From Amphibalanus amphitrite (Eukaryota > Arthropoda > Thecostraca > Balanomorpha > Balanidae), in assembly GCF_019059575.1 (NCBI RefSeq), contig NW_024881537.1, positions 1,362,501 to 1,426,500 on the forward strand: a DNA stretch of 64,000 nucleotides. The letters are read 5' to 3'. Below the pieces are notes generated by a model that was given only the letters and a program-made list of their open reading frames with translations, made no database searches and was not told the origin of the DNA. Shown here piece after piece: positions 31,114 through 42,523 of this stretch. Within the stretch, counting starts at the first letter, position 1; each line of letters opens with the position of its first letter. A program made the translations under genes and the position numbers.

Positions 31114-31856
31114 CCACAAAAACCTCCTTGACCATTTTTCTTGGATCTATGACGTCACAGAAAGGTCAAATAAGGTCAAATTGTACCGGCTTACAACGAA
31201 AAACAATTGTTTACGTAAAAGTGACTTTAGTCACGTAAAGGATCATATTCAGCCAGCAAGAGGTTGATAAGAATCATAAATATTTCTCCTGACTGATTTC
31301 AAGCACAAATACCGAAAATGTTGTGACGTCATAAGAACAGTCGCTACTTTTTCAGTCATTTAAATGGCTATATCTCAGGCAGTTTTAGAGTTATTTTGTT
31401 AATTTTTGGTATGTGTAAGGCCAGTAAGAGTTCCCGGTTTTTGAATATTTCCCCAAATTAAAAAGAAAAAAAATATCTCAAGAAATCTAAATTTTGAGTT
31501 AGAAAATCCCTAGATCTCGGATTTTTATAGTTTGGAAATTTCGAGATAGCCATTTTGTTTGTCATGCATTTTTATACCTACGGTTCAATTTTTTAGTCGC
31601 TAAGTTGAAACCATGATTTTCTACGATTTTCCTCCGTGAACAACTTTTTCGACGAAAAATCGCCGATCATGACCTCAGCTTGACCTCTATAACTCGTGAC
31701 CTGAGATGACCTGGGACCTAATTTGTTCAGGAGTTGTGTAAAATTGATGTCCGAAGAGCTACTGAAAGTTTCAAGTCGAAATTCGCAGCGGTTTCTGAGT
31801 TATCTTCGAAAATCCACAGGGGGCCCTTTGCCCCCCCCCCCCCAACGGGTCGCGGG
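31114..31856 (+). mobile_element. TTAA-type element fragment, single-head end, CCCGCGACCCGTTGG family
   Basis: The right end reads AACGGGTCGCGGG before TTAA (31857-31860). It has a GGGCCCTTTGCCC palindrome and box A in inverse orientation (GGATTTTCGAAGATAACTC and CGACTTGAAACTTTCAGTAG, read from the outside). The left end is missing next to the mariner-like element. Confidence 0.72.
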
Positions 31857-31860
31857 TTAA

Positions 31861-33009
31861 AGTTCAACCCTCACCGTAAACGCCTCTTTAAAAACAGGAC
31901 GGCATTGCTAACTGCATAACTGGGGAAACAGGTTGGCGCACATATGCTCGTATTTCACAGACTACATCAAAATTATTTCTGCTTGGCTCCTAGTTCCCAG
32001 ACTCGCAGCTCTCGCATTTGCCTATTATAAGTATTCTTAACCCCACAGGGATAGACAACTTCTCAGGAATTATAACTGAACTTATTAAAATTCGGAAACC
32101 CGTGCACGAATACGAAAAAGACATCAGTTGCACCCTCTAACAGAATGCATCCATGGTTCTGGTTGCAAGTGCATCCGCTAGTGGATTCTAATAAAAGTTA
32201 TGTGCTCTCTAGCCACATGGTCCTTTATTTGAGCGTTTTAGGGTTATAGCGGAACTTTGCTTCGTTGTGATTTTACGGGTCACACACACTGAGTTGACAA
32301 AGATTGGCTCCCGCTATAAGAACAATGATCGTCCGGCTGGTGACCCAAGCGGCGCCGATATCCGCTTGGATGCATATTATTTGAAAATGCCTTGGTCAAT
32401 GCTAAACATGGTATCAATTTTGACGTGCTAGGATATCTGGCTACACAATGAACCATGGTTTAGGTTTAGGTCATGGTTTATGAACCATGGAACCTAGTTA
32501 CATTTTCCAATGTTACAATCTGGCCCCTGAAGCGCTAGAACGCCTGGATCGCCTGCTGTGTGCTGTTTGCTAAGTGTCGTCTCATGTCCTTGCAACGTTG
32601 AGTAGCTGGATGCATTATTTAACACCACGAGACCAGCGCGTGATGTGCAATGCATGCCCACGTGACGCGTGATCGCTGGAATAATTCCCGATCATTCGAC
32701 GGGATGACGACCAATCGCAACTGTGCACGCCTTATAAAGCAATGCTTCAGGCCAATAGCAAGCTGCCGCGCAGGTTAGAGGACCCCCGTCCTGACAGTAA
32801 GCTAGCTCTGCTCGGGTCACCCCGGACGGGGGACTGAGGCAGAAGGCGACGGGGCTCCGCACCGATCGGACGTTTCATCTGTCTCGAGGAGACTCCGTCA
32901 AGGCAATCTATAGAAGGTAGGGTAGTGTGGGATAATTTAAACATATTTTTACGTCTTCTCCGTTGTACCAAATTCCAGCTCAACCCTAGACGAAGAAAAA
33001 CTGTTTCAG
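31861..33009. other. Stretch without recognised gene
   Basis: AT-leaning DNA with a short repeated GGTTTAGG / CCATGGTT stretch near 32450-32490. No coding region or element end was recognised. GC content rises toward 32750-32900. Confidence 0.35.
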
Positions 33010-33617
33010 TAGCTCATGTGTCACTTGCTTTCACCATACAATATTCAAACTTCCGCTAGCATTAAGGTATTGGGTGTAATTGTCGACTCTGGCTTGACCT
33101 TTGAGTCACATGTGACAGCGGTGATTCGCCGATGCTACACCACACTAGGAGGACTGTGTAAATCTTCGCGATGCTTACCGAAAGAAGTGAAGAAACTGAT
33201 CGTTGAGATGCTGATCTTCCCCACGCTACTGTTTGTCGGACTGGTCGGGCTGTGGCGTTGTTCAGCGTCGCCACGTGCAGCGAGTTATTAATCACTGCAC
33301 ACAGGTGGTTATGGGAGCGCGCCGCTCACGGCTCAGCTCACGTGACTTCGCTGTTGGAGGAGCTCGGGTGGCCCCAGATAGACGAGCTTGCGGCGGAGAG
33401 TGACTGCGGTGTTGTTCACTACTTGGTGAACAATACCAGTGCGCCGAGGTGTCTCTCGGAGCGGCTCGAGCGCCGCAGTGACGTCTCTAGTAGGGAGACT
33501 CGTGCCACTGAGAGCGACCTGCTCCAGCTGCCGAAACCCCGCACCGAGCAGGCGCGGCGGTTCTTCCGGTGCCGCGCCGTTGCACGCTGGAACTCACTGG
33601 CCCTGGATGTGCGTGAC
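33010..33617 (+). pseudogene. LINE reverse transcriptase C-terminal region, frameshifted
   Basis: One frame gives a thumb-like segment (IKVLGVIVDSGLTFESHV ... RRCYTTLGGLCK). A second frame continues it (HVTSLLEELGWPQIDELAAE ... FFRCRAVARWNSLALDVRDS). The join near 33250-33340 needs a frame change, so the copy is dead. It is interrupted at 33618 by a TTAA-type element whose left TTAA is gone. The family differs from the LINE at 46794 and is closer to CR1/L2-type tails. Confidence 0.72.
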
Positions 33618-35562
33618 AGTGGCAGGGGGGGGGGGTTGTTTTCATCCACCCCTCAGGCTTTTCGGGAATATCTCCAAAACCGCTGAAGCTACGATGCTGA
33701 AATTTTGGTCCTATTCGTGAAGCGAGTCATTTGGGCGAAGATCACGATGCTGCACCAGTTTTACGAACAGTGAATGAAAGGTATCATGTGATAACATATA
33801 CAAAGTTATTGTGCATCCTCTTTTGACACGTTTTTGCTATAATAGGCGGATCCAGGCGTCCAAAAAGGGGGGTTATGTTTTACCTCCCAACATAGGTGCC
33901 CTGACATCGCCTATGCATGAGCAATACAATTGTAGTCGTTCTCTCATAAGAAAATTGTAACATAACAAGATCATTACCACCCTTTTTAGAAACAGTACCA
34001 ACAAAAACCTTATTTACTATACTTTTTGTGTACCCCCAATCTCAATGATCTGTATCCGCCTATGATTTTTGAAAATGCATATTTTTAGGATCCATGTGAA
34101 TTCCTGGTTCATTCTCTATCGATCGGCAAAAGTTGCGTTAACCCGCGCCCCGTAGGGGGGCCGAAACGGCCCCCCCCTGTCCTTTTCGGTCGGTATCTCC
34201 TAAACGGCTGGAGATATCGCCACCAAACTTTCAGGACCCCTCCGGGCATCGATTTTACACATTGTGACCAAAAATTTTCCAGAGGCTATGATAGGTTGGC
34301 CACAAATGACGTCAGAATGACGTCATGTTCTGTCATTTTCGACCGAAAAAAGACCTTCGCGAGAAGACCTGTCAGGCCTACAGCTTTGAAGATACAGAAA
34401 AATGATCAAGACACAAAAGGTGTAGAATTAACAGGGCTACAAAACTGCTATCTCAGATTTTTGAAATTTTTGAGTTTTGACCCCCAAAAATCAAAAATGC
34501 ATTTTTTGGATATATAAGCCGAAAAATCCAAAAAGTTTTTTGATTTTCGAAAAAAACCGGAATATATGTGATAGTACCTACCGTCTTCTATCTACATACC
34601 AAATTTCAGATCGATACCTCGTTTTTTGGCCAAGTTTTAGCGAAAAAAAAACTGTTCAAAAATGATGACGTCAAATTTTCAAACTCAATTTTTGGCAATT
34701 CTAGACCTCGTAGAGCAAAACAAAGACCACCATTGGACTCCCCGTGACGAGCTGCATCGAATCGATACCCATTTTATGCAAAAATATCAACTTTGAAATT
34801 TGACCTAATTTGACCTGACCTTGACCTGACCTTCACCAAAACGTGACCTAGGCTGGCCCCAAAGGCTACCTAACCCACATAATCGCATTTGTCATGTAAA
34901 ATAGACCATAAAACATGTATCACACGACACTTTCATAATGTCCCCCGGTGACCTGACCTCACTGTGACCTGACCTGGTATCAGTGACCTCAGATAGCAAA
35001 GTATGTGTTTGACGAACAATGTACCATCGATGGTTTTCAATAAATTACCAATTTACTCGATTTCACAACACATTTCTTGAAATGCCTGTGAACGGTGAAA
35101 ATCTGACCTTTGACCTGACCTTTGACGTCATCGGTTTGACCTAGGTCAATGAAATTTGGTCACAAGGTAGTTCCCGGGTGGGGCTATCGAACGCCGTTTG
35201 AATTTTGAAAATCGGCCGGTAACTTTCCAAGATCTTAGGGGGGGGGGCCGAAGCGCCCCCCCCCTACGGGTGGTAGGGTCCGCCGGTAGCCCTACGGGGC
35301 GCGGGTTAAGATTGGTTCAGAAACCTGGCCGTGCTAAACAGTCTAAAATGTATCTGCATTTTGCCCGTTTTTACCCCCTCTATCCCCCTATTGACATTTT
35401 TCAATGTTTATTTTTTAGAAATGTAGATCACGTTCAGCGAAATCGAATGCCGTTTGAATTTTGAAAATCAGCCCATTAGATCTCGAGATATCAAGGGGGG
35501 GCGTAAACAGCCCCCCCCCCCTGCCACTAATAGGGGTAGCCAGGAGCCTGCCACTAATAGGG
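33618..35562 (+). mobile_element. Hairpin element, CCCTATTAGTGGCAGG family, with nested insertion
   Basis: This is the second copy of the element at 12804-13692. The left end is truncated at AGTGGCAGG. The right end has the double head (CTGCCACTAATAGG and CCACTAATAGGG) before TTAA 35563-35566. At the TTAA matching 13436-13439 it is split by a 1,164-bp element. It also carries the small TAGGCGG unit at 33843-34062. Confidence 0.85.
34142..35305 (+). mobile_element. TTAA-flanked hairpin element, CCCGCGCCCCGTAGG family (1,164 bp)
   Basis: TTAA at 34138-34141 and 35306-35309 flanks perfect inverted ends CCCGCGCCCCGTAGGG. The unoccupied site is visible in the related host at 13436-13439. The palindromes read GGCCGAAACGGCC and GGGCCGAAGCGCCC. 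Box A lies at the left end, and box B plus the double head at the right. The body carries ACTGCTATCTCAGATTTT, GGAATATATGTGATAG and AAAACATGTATCACACG. Confidence 0.93.
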
Positions 35563-35566
35563 TTAA

Positions 35567-36370
35567 TGATCTCCACTAAATGAATGCAACAATGGCCTTT
35601 TAAGTTGATCTCTGTGGCCATCTGTCTATGGAGCGACCAATATGAAAGTTGGGTGAATTTACCGGGGTTACATGACTATGAGCAAGCAAATGTGTATCAG
35701 GAATGGATTTATGTGGAGAATTGCGTTGGACCATGAGTGCTCGAGCGCTCCCAATTCCACGCCGGTTTGGCTTTGGAGCCGAGACAGACGATGCGGGTCA
35801 AGGTCACCGCTGGGGTAACGGTGGATTGGCTGCGCCCGAGCACCCGTAACGCGGCACAATTCTCCATCTATTGATTTTCCTATTCGCTCAGTATTGTGAT
35901 AGGCGTTCGTAATAGCATTTACTCGGCTCATGTACCTATCCCCGGTTATTCAAAAGAAGTTTTTTTGTGGGGGAATATCACGGCTATAGGTACTCAGTGG
36001 CCCTATTCACGACTTTCAAAGAATGCTCCGATAACTAAATACCGCACAGACCTACTGCATTAGTGAATCTGACAAAAGGTCTGTGAAATTACATCCCCCT
36101 CAACACACCCCTAAAAACTTATCCAGTGTCCAAAACCACTTTTATCGACTCGCCAAAAAAAAAAAAACACACACACACACACAAAGCATGGGGCATGTCA
36201 GCTCTCAGTTCATTTTTCATTGTCTTTACCATGGTTCAATTGCATTGCGCGATTTAAAGCACGTGAGTGCCTATAGTATATATGTAGAAAATAAATAATA
36301 CCTACGGCAAAACATCCAAAATTACAAAGGCTACAATGCTTAAAAAGTAGGTTCATCAAGGAAGCCCATT
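35567..36370. other. Stretch without recognised gene
   Basis: No element ends are visible. A minus-strand frame at 35668-35931 (87 codons) has no recognised motif. An A run and a short CA run lie at 36157-36182. Confidence 0.35.
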
Positions 36371-36374
36371 TTAA

Positions 36375-37293
36375 CCCCCGCCCGTAAACGGCGATCTGCC
36401 ACCTTCGCCCATGCAGGGGGGGAAGGGTTGGTGCGACCCCCCCTTGGCGTTTGAAAACGGAGCGTCGTAGAGCTTAGCGGAAAAGACCAACGGATTGCTC
36501 TCGCCGAGATCTCGCGATTGGTGGTATATTTTTTGGTCCTAGGTCAATATTTGACCTACTTTTGACCGGTCAAAGGTCATATTTTCGGAAAAATAGACCT
36601 TTTTCAACTTTCGGCGGCGATTGCGGCCAAACGGTGGCCTTCACTATCGTGTTCCTTGTTCAATTCTCTATCGTTTGGTATGTATTTCGTTTCCCTAGCT
36701 CTAAAAATGGCGCCTTGGGAGCGCCGGAAGTCGGCAAGGTCACAGTCGGCGGCAGAAATTCGAAAAAATCAAAATTTAAATTTTTGAAATCTGATTGTAT
36801 TTTTGGATTTGGGAGGTTCATTTGCTCCCTATAGAAGCTAATATTGCTGCATATTCCCATTGAGGTGACAAGAATTAGCAAAATAGTGGTTCGGGCGCTT
36901 TTCAAAAATAGTACCGGACGCTGTTCCTCTTGTGACGTCATAGCTCCCTGACCTGACCTGACCCGGTCAAGTTTCTTATACCATATGATAGCCAATACTT
37001 GCCCCAACATGGATGGGAAGTTTCATCACGATCCATCAACCGATGTTCGTACCACCGGCAGGAAACCTCGGGCGTTGGCACTCAGTTTGTGAAAATCTGG
37101 CCGGAGGCTGTTCCCTTTGTGACGTCATAACTCCGTGACCTGACATGACCCGGTCAATTTTTTTTTTAGCAAAAGATGCGCAAGGTTTGCCCCATAAGGT
37201 ACCCAAAATTTGGCGGCGCCGTTTTTGCACTATTTCCGAAAAGCCTCAGGGGGGGGGGGGTTGCACCAACCCCCCCCCCTACATGGGCGAGGG
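36375..37293 (+). mobile_element. TTAA-flanked hairpin element, CCCTCGCCC family copy 3 (919 bp)
   Basis: TTAA at 36371-36374 and 37294-37297. Same order of parts as 3579-4519, with a small internal deletion in the CGGTGG region near 36637. It borders the RNase H-bearing LINE remnant on its right. Confidence 0.88.
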
Positions 37294-37299
37294 TTAACT

Positions 37300-38510
37300 T
37301 GCGTGGTGTTGCAAACCATGCGATTCCAACGCGGGCTATTCACAACGTCTGCAAAGACACGTTAACAACAGACAAGCCGCCACCGCTGCCACTTATTCAT
37401 AGATGGTTGATATCGCAGCTTGGGCGTCAGCAGCGCGGCCCACAACGCGTCGGCGCCAGAGCACGCAGCTGTTGGCACTCGGCAGCCTGTGTTGCGACTT
37501 AACGGCCGGCCGGCCCCATGAAGGAGAAGCTCTTGGTGAAGCTTTGTGATCGCCTCATAGCCACCTTGGATGTCATCTTTCTTGGCAGATCCATCCGTCC
37601 AGATGGTACGGTGCAGTGTGGATAAAGGACGAAGTCCAACGCCGCTAACCCCGCGACCGCCACCCCAGAACGTGGCCACAGACCGAACGGGCGTGAGAGC
37701 CGTAAGGGCCACCCCGCCATCCGGTAGGTGGCTGAGCAGCCGGGCGCAGCGGCGCCTGGGCGGCGGCCGCGCTGAGATTAAGTCCCAAACCGCCATGTCG
37801 CCATCACCACCATCACCATTGCTGCAGCTGTTCCCAACCGCCTCCATCGCCGCCGTTGTCAGGTGTTGCCAGCAGCCGCGCCGCGGGATGGCAGAAGCTC
37901 CAGAGTAGCCTCCAGCGCCCCTCTCCGCACGTGTGCAGGTGCTCTGCGGCCGCCGGGTCCGACGTCCAGGCAGAACATGATATTTCCATGCTGTTCCGAC
38001 GGTGGGCTGGTCTTGTTTGGGCGTTCCTCCCCTGTGACGTCGGTCACGCCTGCCCCGGCCAGGGCGCAGAGGCCGACGTCTCACCATCCGGTTGCGGTCC
38101 TCAGTCGGGTCGCAACGTGTACCTCTACCGCAGCGTGGAGCGCGCTCCCGCTGGGCAGCGATGCAGCCAAACGTAACATGCGGGCGGCCAGCGCTGCGCC
38201 GGACAGCGGACCCATGCCGGGGGTATGCCGGTCTCGGCCATTAGCGAGGTCGTCGGGGCCGAGGCTGTACATACAGCTGGTGACCGCGTGAGCCGCCAAT
38301 CGAAGCTCACGGCTTATAAGCTCGACGCGGGCATCACACGCCGTCCCGATGGGAGCTCCACGACGCTGCCGCGAACTCCAGCAGCGCGGCTCGCAGCGCG
38401 AAGACCGGTACGGACGGACGGGGCGCAAACGGCGTGCGGGAGTCGCAGGCGACGGAAGACGTTCTGCGGACAGAAAGGGTTGGGCATAAGCTGGTCGGCA
38501 GGACACTCTT
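37300..38510 (-). pseudogene. LINE remnant: linker and RNase H region, frameshifted
   Basis: Reading on the minus strand from 38506, one frame gives a linker (ARVELISRELRLAAHAVTSC ... ALAARMLRLAASLPSGSAL). A later frame carries TIWTDGSA, the opening strand motif of RNase H with its catalytic Asp. A related stretch with GAGRPLS and ALWAALL follows. Several frame changes make it a pseudogene. It ends where the TTAA element at 36375-37293 begins. The RNase H domain suggests an I/R1/Jockey-group LINE rather than CR1. Confidence 0.6.
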
Positions 38511-39464
38511 GAGCCGAACCTTTGATGTAATTACAGATGATCCAGAAGCATGCACAAATATTCATGACACACTATTCTCATTTATGTATTTGCTACATAT
38601 GATATGATATGATCAGTGACGCATTCTGGGCAATATGTTCTAAAGTGAAGTAACTGAAGTTACAATTGACAGCTAAAAAAAACACACACACACGCACACA
38701 CATTCAATAGCTTATGAGAATAGCATGCCTTGTCTGCTTAATGCAGGAAAATATTTTTCACTTTTTTTAGAAACATCAAAACAGTTGTCAACAAGCCACG
38801 TCAACTATCTACACAATTTTTTTGGAAACTGCTCTAGCTAGCTTAAAGTTCCACAACGTTTCCGGAGCACTGTACCCAAACTCAGTTCATGTTACAAAAA
38901 ACAGTAATAATGCCTCCTAATTTGAATGAAATATAGGTATAAGTTATTTGATTTGGAAAGCAACAAATTTCCGAAAATCATTTTAGCAAAATCACTTTTC
39001 TTCAGCCACCAGGTTTTAAACAAAACTAATGTAAACTTTCTGATCTAGTAGACACAAAACCAAAGCCCCGATTTTAACAAATGTAGATTAAATTTTAACA
39101 ATTTCAACAAATGTATCATGGAGAAAACAAAAAGTGTAGATTTGTAAAGCCGGGATATTTCACGGATTAGGCACTTAAAGAAATATCTTCACCTTTCTTT
39201 GAGCCACCAGCCTTCACCCAAGTTCTACACGAATGTAGTGAACCAGACAATGTGGCAACTCAAAACTGCGATGGTTTGAGATAATTATGACGGTAAAAGA
39301 AAAAGCAACACAAGGTTCCTTACCCTCGCTTTTTCAGATGGGTTCAGATGAGGCTTCAACTGTTGCCGACCTGAGGAGCTATAGGGACTTGAGCTTTCCA
39401 AAACTCAATTTCTAAGGGCACTGAGCAGTGTTTGGGTTTCACACGTATGCTATCGTAAGTTACA
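38511..39464. other. AT-rich stretch without recognised gene
   Basis: A short CA run lies at 38680-38702. Otherwise I see no gene or element end. Confidence 0.35.
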
Positions 39465-39468
39465 TTAA

Positions 39469-40652
39469 CCCGCGCCCGGCTGGGGGTCCTGGATTTCCAC
39501 GCCCTGCTGGGGGGGGGTGTTTGAACACCCCCTTCTAACTCGGCTCCTGGGCCACGTAGCGATACGCAGAAGGCGGCATTCGAAAGAGCGTAAAACATAA
39601 TGAGGAAATCACTTCGGTCAATTTTTTGCTCAGGTCAAAGGTCAGGTCACCAGAGGTCATTGAAGGCAAAATTTCGCCGATTTCCAGGTCGAATGTCGAC
39701 AATTTCCAAGATGCCAACGCATAACTCGGGAACCAAAAGAGCTACAGCACCGCAGAAAAGCGCATTCGATAGCCCTATTAACGCCCTTTCTGAGTAATTC
39801 TCTCAGATTTGACCTAACGTCAACGGTTTTGCCTGCAGGGGGCAAAAACTGCAAAAATAGCCGATTTTTTTCGGAAACAGTTTTTCTGCAATAACTTTTG
39901 ACCCAAGCCTTGTACTAGCTTACTTTTACCGGCATCGTGTTCCTCTCGTCAAGACGCATCGAATGAATTATAACTTGACCTTGAAAGGTCAACTTGAAAA
40001 TTTGACCTCAGGTCAAGGTCATGACCTGACCAGAAAGGGTCATCTTGCATATCAGTCGATCCGTATCGTCGAGCTGAACACATCTAAGGCGTTTTCATCG
40101 CTCTAGCATGCCTCTATCAAAAGTTATTTGCGAAAAACTGTTAGATACCATTCGTGACCTAAGATGACATCAGGGCATAAACAGGGGTCACGGACACCAT
40201 TTTCATGTTCAGTGTGTCTAAACCACTTGTAATTCAGTGTTTGGGAGTGTTTATAATGTCTTTCGTCCAAAAGAGGCGCATTTCAATTTTCTCCCATTGC
40301 CTTATAATGGGGAGGTCGCAAAATTGACCTGACCTTAGGTCATCGATATCAAAATTCTGAGATATACATTTTGTACATGCTATTGCTCTTAGCAATCGCT
40401 GAAAGTTTCAAAGCAATCGGTCACTCGGTGTAGCTATGACAGACATTGAAAGTTTTTATGAGGTGAGGTCACTTCAAGTGACCTGGTGACCTGACCTTGA
40501 ATGACCTTGGTCTGAAATTTTCACAACATGTGTAGAATTTATGTATGATAAGGTGTACCAAAAACGGCGGCGCGGAGCGCCGCCGTTTTTGAGAAATTCG
40601 CGAAAAACCACAAGGGGGGTGTTCAACCCCCCCCCCCCCAGCAGGACGCGGG
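39469..40652 (+). mobile_element. TTAA-flanked hairpin element, CCCGCGCCCGGCTGG family copy 1 (1,184 bp)
   Basis: TTAA at 39465-39468 and 40653-40656. The left end has two heads (CGCCCGGCTGGGG and CGCCCTGCTGGGG), a GTGTTTGAACAC palindrome and box B. The right end has one head and box A. A central palindrome lies near 39945-40075. The second copy is at 49278-50466 and differs at few positions. Confidence 0.9.
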
Positions 40653-40656
40653 TTAA

Positions 40657-41476
40657 GTTGACAAAGCAAACAAATCAAAGCATGATGCCCCGCGCGTCCG
40701 CCCGCGACCACGTCCCGCGTCCGACTCCCGGCCGCTGCGTGACCCGAGGCCCCAGCGGTCACGTGACCTACCGGCCGGGACTGCAAACGGCCTACAACAC
40801 CATTCTTGTATGACGTCATATCCTACTGAGGTGCTGATTGGTCGGAATTAGATACCTGAATGTAATTATCTGCCGTAGTTATTTTTGTTTCATTGTTTTG
40901 CGTGTTTTCTTATATGAAATGTAATTAAAAAATTTGCCATATTTTAATCACCATTAAAACATAACTGAATAGGTACAAAAGAGAACTCGATATATACTTT
41001 CCTTGTTTTTAGGAATTCCGGAATTAGATACCCGAGGGACCAAAGAGGGAGCAAGTTGCCACGCTGATTTGATACCTCATAGTCGAAAGGTGGGCTTCTA
41101 GAACCGAAAATTGCTGTGTTTGTAAATAAATAAGTGATTTGAGGGCACATAATGGCTGCCCGGATTTAAACTTCTAAAATTATTTTGAACATAAAATATT
41201 TCAGTTGGAGGGATGGTAAGGCTTCAAAGGGTAGGTACTTCTCAGATCAAATAGGTTCCTCTGCGAAAGTTCCGTCGTGAAAACGGCTATTGCATATCAT
41301 TCGACTCGGCTGATGAAGAACAAGACGACACCATTTTTGAAGCTCTACCTTCATTGTCTGTCGCGTTATCTGCAAAAACGTAGTTTGACCCTAGTAAACC
41401 TCAAGTGACATGACTGTTCATGTAGCATGCAAACATAAACTTAGTCACTTATTGATCTAAGCTGATGGAGGGTAAC
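40657..41476. other. Stretch without recognised gene
   Basis: GC-rich at first (40680-40800), then AT-rich. No motif, repeat or frame was recognised. A single TGACCT-like block with ATATCATTCGAC lies near 41295. Confidence 0.35.
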
Positions 41477-41480
41477 TTAA

Positions 41481-41890
41481 CCCTATTCCTGGCAGGGGGG
41501 GGGTGCCTCAGGAGCCCCCCCCCCTGGGGTTTTTTGTTATATCTCCCAAACGCTTTGAGCTAGGAAGCTCAAATTTTCTGACTTTTTCTAAAAGGCTTTT
41601 ACGCAACATTTCTGAAAATTTTGAGTTGATCTGACCTCAGGTCAGGTCACCAGAGGCGGTTTGGTGACCCTACCTCAGAAAAGTTTGCAATCACGCCAGA
41701 GCTAGAGTTTTTGACCGATCAATTTCTTCTCTTCAGGCTTTAGTTAGGGTACCAGTATGTGCAATTTGTATATCTCAGAATTTTCATATCTGTGACCTGA
41801 GGTCAGGCCAGACTCGTGACCTTTACATTGCAAGCCTATGGGAAAATATTGAAACGCCTCCTGCTTCGTGTAAATGAGTCAAAACCACCC
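41481..41890 (+). mobile_element. TTAA-type element fragment, CCCTATTCCTGGC family, single-head end
   Basis: It begins after TTAA (41477-41480). It is the reverse complement of the right third of 408-1393: the head, the GGGTGCCTCAGGAGCCCC palindrome and box A (TTTTTTGTTATATCTCC, then GGAAGCTCAAATTTTCTGAC). The similarity stops before the CAGTT repeat. Confidence 0.75.
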
Positions 41891-41917
41891 AGTTCAGTTC
41901 AGTTCAGTTCAGTTCAT
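41891..41917. repeat. (CAGTT)n microsatellite
   Basis: Five contiguous CAGTT units. Confidence 0.85.
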
Positions 41918-42523
41918 TGTATTTTATCATATGTAAACAAGAACAACGAACAAAACAATAGAGGATTGGCGCAAAAGCAAAAAGCTTAAATCAAAGGCGC
42001 CTCTCCAATTAAGTTAACACGCGCAGTGGAAGGGGGGGGGGCGGATTTCGCCCACCCCTCCTGTTTTTCGCCAATAACTCGCGCCGCAAGCATAATATCA
42101 ATGTGAAATTTCGGCTACCTGTCCAGAATCGAACTGCGGATCTTCTCGTGCAAGAAGTAAGAAAATCGGTTCACAACTTTTCTAGTAATAGCGGTGTAAA
42201 GTCAAACATCCTGCCGCCGCGGCGGCGCGGCGGCGCGGCGGCCGGCGCTAGCCGTTACGCGCCGCCTGAATTGTAGACTGTGCCGGGGCGGGACGGTTCC
42301 GTCTTTACATCGCGCTCCTTACCGCTGATTATATTAGATTCGCGTCAAATTCGGTGAGAAGACTGAGAAATGTACAGGCAATCATATGGTCAAAGAATTT
42401 TGAAAATCGACCGGTAACAACTTGAGTTATGAGTGTGTAAACACAAAATTGTGATTGCCGCGTTTCCCGCGTCGGCCGATGCCGCTTCAGCCGGCGACAT
42501 CTTACCCTTCGCAGGCTTCTAAC

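Noticed and set aside
37859..38512. Several overlapping 60-142 codon plus-strand frames
   Set aside because: GC-rich shadows opposite the RNase H-bearing LINE remnant.
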